DNA of 64,000 nt, from NCBI GenBank assembly GCA_963811225.1, contig CAWEQO010000004.1, positions 390,231-454,230 of the forward strand, read 5' to 3'. Positions 16,441 through 24,191 of this stretch are shown one piece after another; position 1 is the stretch's first letter, and each line of letters starts with the position of its first letter. The translations under genes and the position numbers were made by a program. The stretch comes from CAWEQO01 sp963811225 (GTDB lineage: Bacteria > Chloroflexota > Anaerolineae > Anaerolineales > Anaerolineaceae). The notes beneath the pieces were generated by a model. It did no database searches, was not told where the DNA came from, and saw nothing but the letters and a program-made list of their open reading frames with translations.

Positions 16441-17741
16441 ATGAAGACGAAGGTTTCACTTCTATTAGTGAGTATTACGATTCTCGCTCTGGCCCTGGCT
16501 GGGTGTGCCCCAGCTGCGACCAATGCGACCACAGTGCCAACTGCGGCTGAGGGTGGGGTTGAAACACTACCGCCCACTGTTGCACCCACAACTGCCCCGC
16601 CCACCACCGCTCCTACAACCGCAGCGACGGAGGTCGGTACGCTGTCTCCTACAGAGGCAGTCGCTACAACAGCTCCAACCACTGAGGTGACTGCCGGTGC
16701 CGTCCAGAGCGCTTTGCCCGATCTGACGCCGGATCAAACCTGAATGCAAAGATTGCACTGCTGTTACCGGAAACCAAAACAACCCGCTATGAAACTGCAG
16801 ATCGCCCCTATTTCACCGAGCGTATGAACCAGCTCTGCCCCAACTGTGAGATTATTTACAGCAATGCCAATCAGGATGCCAGCCTGCAGCTTTCGCAAGC
16901 CCAGGCGGCCCTGACCAACGGTGCAAACGTGCTCGTGCTCGACCCGGTCGACTCGGCCTCCGCGTCCGCGATCGCCGATCAGGCCGCGGCCCAGGGCGTT
17001 CCGGTCATCGCGTATGACCGCTTGATCCTCAACACTGCCAATGTCGACTATTACATTTCCTTTGACAACCGGCAAGTTGGCGTGCTCCAGGCCCAGAGCT
17101 TGATGACTGCGCTCGACAGTATGCAAACCCAGCAGCCGCCGGTTATCGTTATGATTAACGGCGCCCCAACCGACAACAATGCCAAGCTCTTCAAGGAGGG
17201 CGCACACAGCGTGTTCGACTCGCTGGTATCCAGCGGTCAGTTGACCATCGGCGCTGAATATGACACGCCCGACTGGTCGCCCGACCAGGCGCAGAACGAG
17301 ATGCAGCAGGCCCTCACCGCCCTGAACAACCAGGTGGACGGCGTATACGCCGCCAATGACGGCACCGCCAGCGGCGCGATCGCGGCCATGAAGGCGGCCG
17401 GGGTCAGCCCCATTCCGCCCGTCACCGGTCAGGACGCCGAGCTTGCCGCCATTCAGCGCATTGTTGCCGGCACCCAGTATATGACCGTCTACAAGGCGAT
17501 CAAGCCTGAAGCTTACACCGCCGCCGAACTGGCCTTCGCGCTGGCTTCAAATACCACCATCGACGTGCAAACGCAAACGGTGAACAACGGCACGACCGAC
17601 GTTCAGTCTGTCCTGCTGACCCCCATCGCGGTCACCCAAGACAACATAACGAGCACCATTGTGGCCGATAACTTTTGGACGGTCGATCAGATCTGCACGC
17701 CGGAATATGCGGCGGACTGCCAGCAACTGGGCATCCAGTAA
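16441..17741 (+). CDS. Xylose-type sugar ABC transporter substrate-binding lipoprotein (frameshifted)
   Basis: The protein starts with a lipoprotein signal ending in LALAGC (Cys22) after a GGAGGAG ribosome site, followed by a long Thr/Pro/Ala-rich linker to about residue 95. The periplasmic-binding-protein fold follows in another frame: NAKIALLLPETK, then ANVLVLDPVDSASAS and QGVPVIAYDRLI, typical of the XylF/RbsB family. The frame breaks at 16739-16740; restoring a third C to the CC gives a continuous protein of about 434 residues, so an assembly indel is likely. The C-terminal lobe (AVTGQDAE-like region, YMTVYKAIKPEA) is complete. It delivers a pentose or related sugar to the ATPase and permease encoded next. 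Confidence 0.88.
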
Positions 17742-17756
17742 TCGAATGAACTTAAT

Positions 17757-17794
17757 CGGGCGCCTGACCAAAGTAAGGAACGGTCAGGCGCCCG
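17757..17794 (+). other. Hairpin between binding-protein and ATPase genes
   Basis: A perfect 13-bp GC-rich stem (17757-17769 with 17782-17794) and 12-base loop, without a T-run. Such stem-loops commonly follow binding-protein genes and protect their mRNA, giving excess binding protein over membrane components. Confidence 0.75.
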
Positions 17795-17844
17795 CAGAAA
17801 ATATACTTGTGACTCACCCCCGATAATTTTCTAAGGAGATTTGT

Positions 17845-18606
17845 ATGGCAAAATCCCCCAATGAACCCATCTTACAGTTACTGAATATTACCAAGCGTTT
17901 TGGCGCGGTCCAGGCGCTGGATGGCATCGACTTCGAGGTGTATCCTCGCGAGGTGGTTGGCTTGGTCGGCGATAACGGCGCCGGGAAATCGACTCTGATC
18001 AAGATCATCGCCGGCACCTACCAGCCGGATGAGGGAGAATATCTCTTTGAAGGTCGCGAGGTGCATATTACTACTCCACGCGAGGCCAGCGACATGGGCA
18101 TCCAAACGGTGTACCAGGACCTGGCGCTTTGCGATAACCTGGATGTGGTTGCAAACATGTACCTCGGCCGCGAAGAGACCTCTTCAGGGGTCGTGCACAC
18201 CCTCGACGAGCCAGCCATGGAGCGTGAGACCCTGCGTCACGTGCGTATCTTGCACGTGCGCATCCCCTCGGTGCGCACCCTGATCGGCACCATGTCCGGC
18301 GGCCAGCGCCAGTCGGTGGCGGTTGCCAGAGCCACCATGTGGAACTCGAAGGTGGTGCTGCTGGACGAGCCGACCGCAGCCCTGGGCGTCGAGCAAACCC
18401 AGCAGGTGAAAGAGCTGATCCTGCGCCTGCGCGAACAGGGATTGGGTGTGGTTGTCATTAGCCACAGTCTGGCGGACGTTTTCGATGTGGCCGATCGCAT
18501 TATCGTGATGCGCCTGGGCAAGCGGGTCGCCACTTTCGAAAAAACCGACACGAACGCCGAACAAGTTGTGGCGGCGATCACGGGGGCAGAATATGGGAGG
18601 ACATAG
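17845..18606 (+). CDS. Sugar ABC transporter ATP-binding protein (single ABC domain)
   Basis: This 253-residue cytoplasmic ATPase energises sugar uptake. Walker A is GDNGAGKST, the Q-loop lies in VYQDLALCDNL, the signature is MSGGQRQSVAVAR, Walker B is VVLLDEPTAALG, and the switch is SHSLADV. MSGGQRQ and the ALG after Walker B are characteristic of the ribose/xylose/galactose importers. Typical XylG or RbsA proteins carry two ABC domains in about 500 residues; this one has a single domain, as in FrcA-type systems, so it must dimerise. The ATG has AAGGAG upstream. The permease gene starts 11 bases after its stop. Confidence 0.93.
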   Translation: MAKSPNEPILQLLNITKRFGAVQALDGIDFEVYPREVVGLVGDNGAGKSTLIKIIAGTYQPDEGEYLFEGREVHITTPREASDMGIQTVYQDLALCDNLDVVANMYLGREETSSGVVHTLDEPAMERETLRHVRILHVRIPSVRTLIGTMSGGQRQSVAVARATMWNSKVVLLDEPTAALGVEQTQQVKELILRLREQGLGVVVISHSLADVFDVADRIIVMRLGKRVATFEKTDTNAEQVVAAITGAEYGRT

Positions 18607-18617
18607 GAGAGCAGCCG

Positions 18618-19955
18618 ATGGCGGAAGATTTCAATTCACCGAATGATCGAGAATTCAAAACCCCGGAAGATCGAGGTTTCAAAACACCGGAAGAGACGGA
18701 AGAAGAGTTTCGTGAAGATGCTGAATCGCCGGACGTGGTGGGTCCGCCTGTAGAGCCCACCGAGAGCTTGCCGAAGCGGATCGGCCGTCAGGTCGCGGCA
18801 GGGGATGTTGGCGCTCTGCCGGTCTTGCTCGGATTAGTATTAATTGCCGTTATTTTCCAGGTGGCCAACAGTAATTTCTTGACCCCTCTCAACCTGACTA
18901 ACCTGCTGGTGCAGATCTCCGCGATGGGCACCATTTCGGTCGGGATTGTGCTGGTGCTGTTGATTGGCGAGATCGACCTGTCGGTCGGCGCGGTCAGCGG
19001 CTTAAGCGCTGCTATCATGGCCGTGCTTTCCGTCCACATGGGCTATCCCGGTTGGGCTGCTATCCTGATCGGGCTTGCCGCCGGTGCGGGTATCGGCCTC
19101 CTGCAAGGGTGGTGGTTCGCAAGCCTGCACGTCCCATCTTTCATCGTCACGCTGGCGGGTTTCTTGGGTTGGCAGGGCGCTTTGCTTCTAGTGCTGGGCA
19201 ACACCGGCACGGTCAATCTGAATGACCGTCTGATCATCTCGCTGGCCAACCTGCGTTTACCGATTTGGCTGGGTTGGGGCATCGCTATCCTCGGATTGGT
19301 GATCTACTGGCTGGGTATGCTGTTTGAGTACCGACGCCTGCAGCGCATGGGGATCCACACGCGTTCGTTTGGCGCCCTGGCTACACGCGGCGTTCTGGTA
19401 ACCCTGGTCACCGTCGTGATCGTTGGCGTCATGAGTGTCAACCGCAACCCGGGCCGTACGCCCATTCAAGGTATTCCCCTGGCCGTGCTGCTGTTCGTCG
19501 GATTCGTCATCCTGTTTGATTTCCTCACCACCCGAACCCGCTTTGGCCGCTATATCTTTGCCATTGGCGGCAACGTCGAAGCCGCCCGGCGGGCCGGCAT
19601 CAACGTCACCATGATCCGGATTGTGGTGTTCATCTTGTGCGATATGATGGCTGCCGCAGGCGGCATCCTGGCGGCTTCCCGCCTGTATGCGGTCAACCAG
19701 TCATCCGGCAGCGGTGATGTGCTGCTAAACTCCATTGCAGCGGCGGTCATTGGCGGTACGAGCCTGTTTGGCGGGCGTGGCAGCACCTGGTCGGCCCTGC
19801 TCGGCGCGCTGGTCATCGGCGCCATCGCCAACGGGATGAACTTGCTGGCACTGGCCTCTTCGATCCGCTTTATGGTCACCGGTGCAGTGCTGCTCCTGGC
19901 CGTCACCCTGGATGCCTACACCCGCTCCCGACGAGAACAAACCGGCCGGGCATAA
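18618..19955 (+). CDS. Sugar ABC transporter permease, XylH-like
   Basis: This 445-residue inner-membrane permease has about ten hydrophobic segments from residue 65 onward. LIGEIDLSVGAVSGLSAAI and GGNVEAARRAGINV are hallmarks of the ribose/xylose permease family, and AAVIGGTSLFGGRGS near the C-terminus matches XylH/RbsC. Unusually, the first 60 residues form a hydrophilic acidic extension with two imperfect copies of a (E/G)FKTPE(D/E) motif, which should lie in the cytoplasm. The extra central hydrophilic loop (EYRRLQRMGIHTRSFG) is seen in XylH-type proteins. It completes the SBP-ATPase-permease operon. Confidence 0.93.
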   Translation: MAEDFNSPNDREFKTPEDRGFKTPEETEEEFREDAESPDVVGPPVEPTESLPKRIGRQVAAGDVGALPVLLGLVLIAVIFQVANSNFLTPLNLTNLLVQISAMGTISVGIVLVLLIGEIDLSVGAVSGLSAAIMAVLSVHMGYPGWAAILIGLAAGAGIGLLQGWWFASLHVPSFIVTLAGFLGWQGALLLVLGNTGTVNLNDRLIISLANLRLPIWLGWGIAILGLVIYWLGMLFEYRRLQRMGIHTRSFGALATRGVLVTLVTVVIVGVMSVNRNPGRTPIQGIPLAVLLFVGFVILFDFLTTRTRFGRYIFAIGGNVEAARRAGINVTMIRIVVFILCDMMAAAGGILAASRLYAVNQSSGSGDVLLNSIAAAVIGGTSLFGGRGSTWSALLGALVIGAIANGMNLLALASSIRFMVTGAVLLLAVTLDAYTRSRREQTGRA

Positions 19956-19981
19956 TAAAAAATATCATCCAAAGCCTATAG

Positions 19982-20046
19982 GGGCGAAGGAGGTTGGAAG
20001 CAAACCGGTCGATGGAAATGTGCCGGGCTTCCAACCTCCTTTGCCC
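19982..20046. repeat. Intergenic inverted repeat after the permease gene
   Basis: Arms 19982-20001 and 20027-20046 match at 19 of 20 positions. The sequence resembles the palindrome at 27909-27965: both begin ggggcgaag, share ggttggaa, and end with gggcttcca-cc, so they form a small family. The remaining gap to azlC (20047-20267) shows no other feature except the azlC promoter region. Confidence 0.7.
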
Positions 20047-20267
20047 AACCGCATCCAACCCACCATTTCCATTCAATATTCTTTAGCCATCGTCCCAACC
20101 CAAGATGTGTTGGGCTGTGAATGGGTCGGTGGTGGTAACACCAGTCGCAGGCCGTGTACGAAACGCGCCCTGCGACTTCCTTCACAGGCTCGCATTGCAT
20201 CGGGATTAGTTCCTCCGACTCTCCGCTTTCCCAGAACCGCTTTTTCTGATAATATATACCGAATTCT

Positions 20268-20987
20268 ATGGCAGAAACCACTCTAACTTCCTCTCACGAG
20301 TTATCCCGCCGCAGCGAGCTGCTCTCCGGCATCCGTGCCGAGCTGCCCCTGCTGATCGGCGTCGTGCCGTTTGGCATGGTCTATGGGGTGGTGGCGGTTC
20401 AGGCAGGGCTGTCCGCCGGGCTGGCGCAGGCCATGTCCTCGGTCATGTTTGCCGGTTCGGCCCAGTTCGTGACCGCCGTTTTGCTCGGGCAGTCCGTGCC
20501 GCTGCTGCTGGTGATCACCACCGCGGCCATCCTTAATCTGCGCCACCTGTTCTACAGCGCCTCGGTAGCGCCCTACGTCCGCAAGCTGCCCGGTCCCTGG
20601 AAGTACCTGCTGGCCTATCTGCTGACCGATGAGGCTTATGCCGTCTCCATCGTCCATTATTCCGAAACCGATCCGCTGCGGCAAGACCACCACCACTGGT
20701 TCTTCCTCGGCGCCGGACTTACCCTGTGGATCTCCTGGCAAATCAGCACGATGATTGGCATCTTCTTCGGGCTGAACGTTCCGCCGGAATGGTCGTTGGA
20801 CTTTGCCCTGGCGTTGACCTTCATCGCCATGCTCGTGCCCATGTTGAAGGACCGCCCCAACCTGTTTGCCGCGCTCACCTCCGGGCTGTGCGCTCTGGCC
20901 TTTGCCGGTCTGCCCTACAAGCTCGGACTGGTACTGGCTGCGCTGGCCGGTATCCTGGCCGGAACCTTCGTGGAGCGTCTGCGATGA
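20268..20987 (+). CDS. azlC: AzlC family branched-chain amino acid exporter, large subunit
   Basis: This 239-residue membrane protein is the large partner of AzlCD exporters, which efflux branched-chain amino acids or analogues. The family motif PLLIGVVPFGMVYG appears near residue 30, followed by SSVMFAGSAQFV and the LRHLFYSASVAPY segment, with about six membrane spans. A TAATAT -10-like box lies only 15-20 bases before the ATG and there is no Shine-Dalgarno sequence, so the message may be leaderless or nearly so. Its TGA overlaps the ATG of azlD (ATGA), which indicates translational coupling. Confidence 0.92.
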   Translation: MAETTLTSSHELSRRSELLSGIRAELPLLIGVVPFGMVYGVVAVQAGLSAGLAQAMSSVMFAGSAQFVTAVLLGQSVPLLLVITTAAILNLRHLFYSASVAPYVRKLPGPWKYLLAYLLTDEAYAVSIVHYSETDPLRQDHHHWFFLGAGLTLWISWQISTMIGIFFGLNVPPEWSLDFALALTFIAMLVPMLKDRPNLFAALTSGLCALAFAGLPYKLGLVLAALAGILAGTFVERLR

Positions 20988-21298
20988 GCGCCTGGCTTGC
21001 CATTGTCGTCATTGGCTTGATCACTTACGCAATCCGCCTGGCGTTCATCGTCCTGCTCGGCCATTGGACCATCCCCGAGCCGCTGATGCGCTCGCTGCGT
21101 TTCGTGCCGCCCTCGGTGTTTGCCGCCATCGTCCTGCCCGAGATCTTCTCGGGTAACGGCGCAGGCAGCCCCTTGCTCCTCAACCCGCGCCTGATCTCCG
21201 CCGTGGTGGCCGCCTTGATTGCCTGGAAGACCAAGAACATCGTCCTCACCCTCGTGGCCGGCTTCGCCGTTCTGTTTTTAGTCCAGGCTCTGCTCTGA
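20984..21298 (+). CDS. azlD: AzlD family branched-chain amino acid exporter, small subunit
   Basis: This 104-residue protein with four hydrophobic segments begins MSAWLAIVVIGLITYAIRL. The LRFVPPSVFAAIVLPEI segment is the AzlD signature. The start overlaps the azlC stop as ATGA, which settles the start codon; the open frame upstream of it is only azlC read out of frame. It is needed as a small partner of AzlC in the inner membrane. No terminator with a T-run follows; the convergent ABC-F gene ends 78 bases away. Confidence 0.9.
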   Translation: MSAWLAIVVIGLITYAIRLAFIVLLGHWTIPEPLMRSLRFVPPSVFAAIVLPEIFSGNGAGSPLLLNPRLISAVVAALIAWKTKNIVLTLVAGFAVLFLVQALL

Positions 21299-21376
21299 GA
21301 GAGAGGCTCATCGATAGGCAAACGGGGTGACTTGCAGGCCACCCCGTCCCCTTTCCACGTGTCTCCCCCTTCTCAA

Positions 21377-23374
21377 CTACGCCACCAGCTTTTCCCACTC
21401 AGAAATCATGCTCTCCAGAGCCATTTGCGCTTGAGCCAGCTTCTCGCTCAGCTCGTGCGTGCGCTCGAACGCTTGCGTCTTTCCGGCCTTCTGCAGCTCG
21501 CGCGCCAGCTTCTGGATCGCGCCTTCCTGTTCGCGGATGCGGCTTTCCAGCGTCTCGATCAACTCCATCCTCCGGCGCTTCTCGCGGTTGTCGCCGCGCA
21601 GCAGCGGCTTCTTTTCCAGCAGAACCTTCTGCGGTTTAGCGTTTGGGGCGGTCATCATCCGGCGCAGCAGGAACTCACGGTAGCCGCCCTTGAAGACGTG
21701 CAGCCTGCCCTCGCGTAACTCCCAAACCTCGGTCGCCAGCCGGTCCACCAAATAGCGGTCGTGCGACACCAGCAAGATCGTGCCAGGATATTCCTCCAGC
21801 ACCTCTTGCAGCGCCTCACGCGCCGGGATGTCCAGGTGGTTGGTCGGCTCGTCCAGCAGCAGGAAGTTGGCCCCATCTAACGACAGAATCGCCAGCGCCA
21901 GGCGGGCGCGCTCACCACCGCTCAGAGCCGACAGCGGCTTGAAGACATCCTCGCCGCGGAACAGGTAGCGCGCCAGGAAATTACGCGCTTCGCCCTGGCG
22001 CATCGGCTTATGATCGATCAGCTCGTCCAGTACACTTTGCTCGCCGTTCAGAGCGTCATGCGCCTGGGCAAAATAACCAATCTTCAAGCTGGCTCCGTGG
22101 TGGATACTCCCCGACAGCGGCTCCAGCTTCTCCAGCAGCACCTTCAGAAAGGTGGTCTTGCCGCTGCCGTTTGGGCCAACCAGCGCCACGCAGCCGCCTC
22201 GACGCAGCTCGACGTTCCTTGCTTTGAAAAGCTGGTTGCCGGGGTAACCGATCGTGGCCTCTCCGATCCGCAGCACGATCGTGCCGCTGGTGTGCACCGT
22301 CGCCAGGCGCGGCTTGATGCGCGGGGGCCTGTTGCTGGGCATCGAGATGGCGTTCACCTTGCGGATCGCGTCGATCACGTCCAGCGGGCGGTCGGTGTGC
22401 TCGTTGAAGCTGAACTCCGACCACTTCTTGCCGTTGCGCAGCGCCATGATACCGTAGTTTTCCACGATGGCCAGATCGCGCGTCAGTCGTCGCAAGCGGC
22501 CCAACGCCTGGGCGTGTGTGGAAGCCCGCACCCAGTTGCGCTGCACGTAATCGACCTCTTTCAGCAGCCGGGTTTTCTCCTCTTTGAATACCTGCTCGTA
22601 GTACTCCCAGCGCTGCTCACGCTCCAGCAGGTAGCCGCTGTAGTTGCCCGTGTACGTTTCGATCCCACTGCGGTTCATCTCCCAGATTGTGTTGACCGTA
22701 TTGTCGAGGAAGTAGCGGTCATGGCTGACGATCAGAATGGCTCCGTGCCAATCCTTCAGCGCATGCTCCAGCCATTCCACCGCCTCGATATCCAGGTGGT
22801 TGGTTGGCTCGTCCAGCATCAGCAGATCGGGTTTTTCTAACAGCAGGCGGGCCAGCAGGGCTCTGGTTTTCTGCCCGCCGCTTAGGATGTTCAGCGGCAT
22901 GTTCCAGAACTCGTGCCCCAACCCCAATCCCTCCAGGGTTTGCTGGATGCGGATGTCGTAATCGTAGCCGCCGTCGCGCTCGAAGGCTTCTTGCAAGATT
23001 CCATACTGCTCCAGCAGCTCGTCGGTGTAATGCCCGGCGGCCATCTCGGCCTCCAGCTGGTGCAGCTGCTCCTGGCGCGCCTGCATCCTGGCAAAAACGG
23101 TCAGCATCTCGTGATAAACCGTGTTGTCGCGGTCGGCGAAAGCGTCTACCGCCTCCTGGCGCAGGTAGCCGATGCGCCGGCCGCGCGCGATGTGGATTTT
23201 GCCCTCACTCGGTTGGTTTAGGCCGTTCAGGATCAGCAGCAGTGAGGTTTTTCCAATTCCATTCGGACCGATCAGACCGATCTTGCTGTCATTGGCGATG
23301 GTGATGTTGATGCCTTTGAACAGGTCGAAGGCTCCAAACGAGAGACCCAAGTTTTCGGCAGTCAGGATAGACAT
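21377..23374 (-). CDS. ABC-F family ATPase (ribosome-associated)
   Basis: This 665-residue soluble protein has two ABC domains and no membrane spans, so it belongs to the ABC-F translation factors (EttA, Uup, or antibiotic-resistance types). Walker A motifs are GPNGIGKTSL and GPNGSGKTTF, signatures LSGGQKTRALLA and LSGGERARLALA, and Walker B LLMLDEPTNHLD and FLLLDEPTNHLD. The linker between the domains is the P-site tRNA interaction region. A C-terminal coiled coil with many Arg, Glu and Gln residues resembles Uup. The start is ATG 23374 with GGAG upstream; the upstream open frame is leader RNA. The long leader with a terminator suggests attenuation, as known for some ribosome-protecting ABC-F genes. 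Confidence 0.92.
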   Translation of the reverse strand: MSILTAENLGLSFGAFDLFKGINITIANDSKIGLIGPNGIGKTSLLLILNGLNQPSEGKIHIARGRRIGYLRQEAVDAFADRDNTVYHEMLTVFARMQARQEQLHQLEAEMAAGHYTDELLEQYGILQEAFERDGGYDYDIRIQQTLEGLGLGHEFWNMPLNILSGGQKTRALLARLLLEKPDLLMLDEPTNHLDIEAVEWLEHALKDWHGAILIVSHDRYFLDNTVNTIWEMNRSGIETYTGNYSGYLLEREQRWEYYEQVFKEEKTRLLKEVDYVQRNWVRASTHAQALGRLRRLTRDLAIVENYGIMALRNGKKWSEFSFNEHTDRPLDVIDAIRKVNAISMPSNRPPRIKPRLATVHTSGTIVLRIGEATIGYPGNQLFKARNVELRRGGCVALVGPNGSGKTTFLKVLLEKLEPLSGSIHHGASLKIGYFAQAHDALNGEQSVLDELIDHKPMRQGEARNFLARYLFRGEDVFKPLSALSGGERARLALAILSLDGANFLLLDEPTNHLDIPAREALQEVLEEYPGTILLVSHDRYLVDRLATEVWELREGRLHVFKGGYREFLLRRMMTAPNAKPQKVLLEKKPLLRGDNREKRRRMELIETLESRIREQEGAIQKLARELQKAGKTQAFERTHELSEKLAQAQMALESMISEWEKLVA

Positions 23375-23405
23375 GGCGAACTCCATTAATTGGTTGCTAA
23401 AGTTG

Positions 23406-23480
23406 AAAAGGGAAACGGTGGGAGTGCTGCAGTGGGCATGCGCAACGCACTCGCTGCGGCACTCCCACCCTTTCCCTTTT
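23406..23480 (-). promoter_or_regulatory. Large leader hairpin just upstream of the ABC-F start
   Basis: Arms 23406-23432 and 23454-23480 are 27 bases and match at 24 positions. On the minus strand the stem ends in CCCTTTT about 30 bases before the ATG, so it could act as a terminator or block ribosome access. Confidence 0.65.
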
Positions 23481-23546
23481 CGGTTGTTAATCAAAATAGC
23501 CGGTCACGGTAATCCCGCGGCCGGCCAAGGGTTCAAATCGACAAAC

Positions 23547-23581
23547 AAAAAGGCCACGGGGCTTTGTGTGCGCCGTGACCC
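23547..23581 (-). terminator. Rho-independent terminator inside the ABC-F leader
   Basis: On the minus strand ggtcacgg (23573-23580) pairs with ccgtggcc (23552-23559), with one G-U pair, followed by TTTTT (23547-23551). The 5' arm can alternatively pair perfectly with ccgtgacc encoded at 23502-23509. It lies about 175 bases before the start codon and downstream of the promoter at 23740-23769. Confidence 0.65.
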
Positions 23582-23604
23582 TTAATTCGTATAGTTATAG
23601 AGTC

Positions 23605-23688
23605 AGCAGACGCACCTCGACAAGGAAGAGCCAGCGCCTGCGCTGCGAACGCACAAGAAGTAGTCCTTTGTCGAAATGAACATCTGCT
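23605..23688 (-). promoter_or_regulatory. First stem-loop of the ABC-F leader
   Basis: An outer stem agcaga/tctgct (23605-23610 with 23683-23688) encloses tcgacaagga/tcctttgtcga (23617-23626 with 23664-23674). It is the first structure formed after the proposed transcription start near 23733. Confidence 0.5.
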
Positions 23689-23739
23689 AAGACCTTTCCA
23701 TCATTATCGTCCCGAGCTGAAAACTCGGTACCTGCTGGC

Positions 23740-23769
23740 AGTTTATCATAATCGGGTAGGGCGTGTCAA
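23740..23769 (-). promoter_or_regulatory. Promoter of the ABC-F gene
   Basis: Minus-strand TTGACA (23764-23769) and TAAACT (23740-23745) with an 18-base spacer. This places the start of transcription near 23733, giving a leader of about 360 bases. Confidence 0.6.
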
Positions 23770-23901
23770 CCCCTCTGAAGGATGATTTTTAACGCAAAGG
23801 CGCAAGTCTTCCCGTGATCAATCCTTCCCAAGTATCTGGTACTTCCCCCAATACTGCTGTATCCATTAATAGATCAACCGCTATAGTGAGAAGAGGTGCT
23901 C

Positions 23902-24147
23902 ATGATCTTTGTGACGCTTGCCAGCAGCTGCCAAGAACGCTGGCGCGCCCGCTTGCTGCCGCCCGAATACAGCTACCCGGTTCACCTGCACCACCTCGTC
24001 CCTGCCCACAAGCAGGTTGCCGTCCTGGACGATACGATCGTGGCGATGATCGACGCCTTTTCCGACAGCAACTTGAGCATGAACGGCATGACCATTCGCC
24101 CGGCGCTGAAGGAATGGCTGGAGGATCAGATTCGGGATTTGGCATAG
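23902..24147 (+). CDS. Small hypothetical protein
   Basis: An 81-residue open frame begins at ATG 23902 with AGAGGTG upstream (a GTG at 23896 is also possible). The sequence (MIFVTLASSCQERW, ending WLEDQIRDLA) has no recognised domain or membrane segment. It lies alone between the minus-strand glutamyltransferase gene and the ABC-F leader. Residue composition looks protein-like with a mixed helix and strand pattern, but the ORF could be fortuitous in this GC-rich sequence. Confidence 0.45.
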   Translation: MIFVTLASSCQERWRARLLPPEYSYPVHLHHLVPAHKQVAVLDDTIVAMIDAFSDSNLSMNGMTIRPALKEWLEDQIRDLA

Positions 24148-24191
24148 GCAGGCGTGCAGCCGCACGAGATGCCCCTACGCAGGATTAAAAA

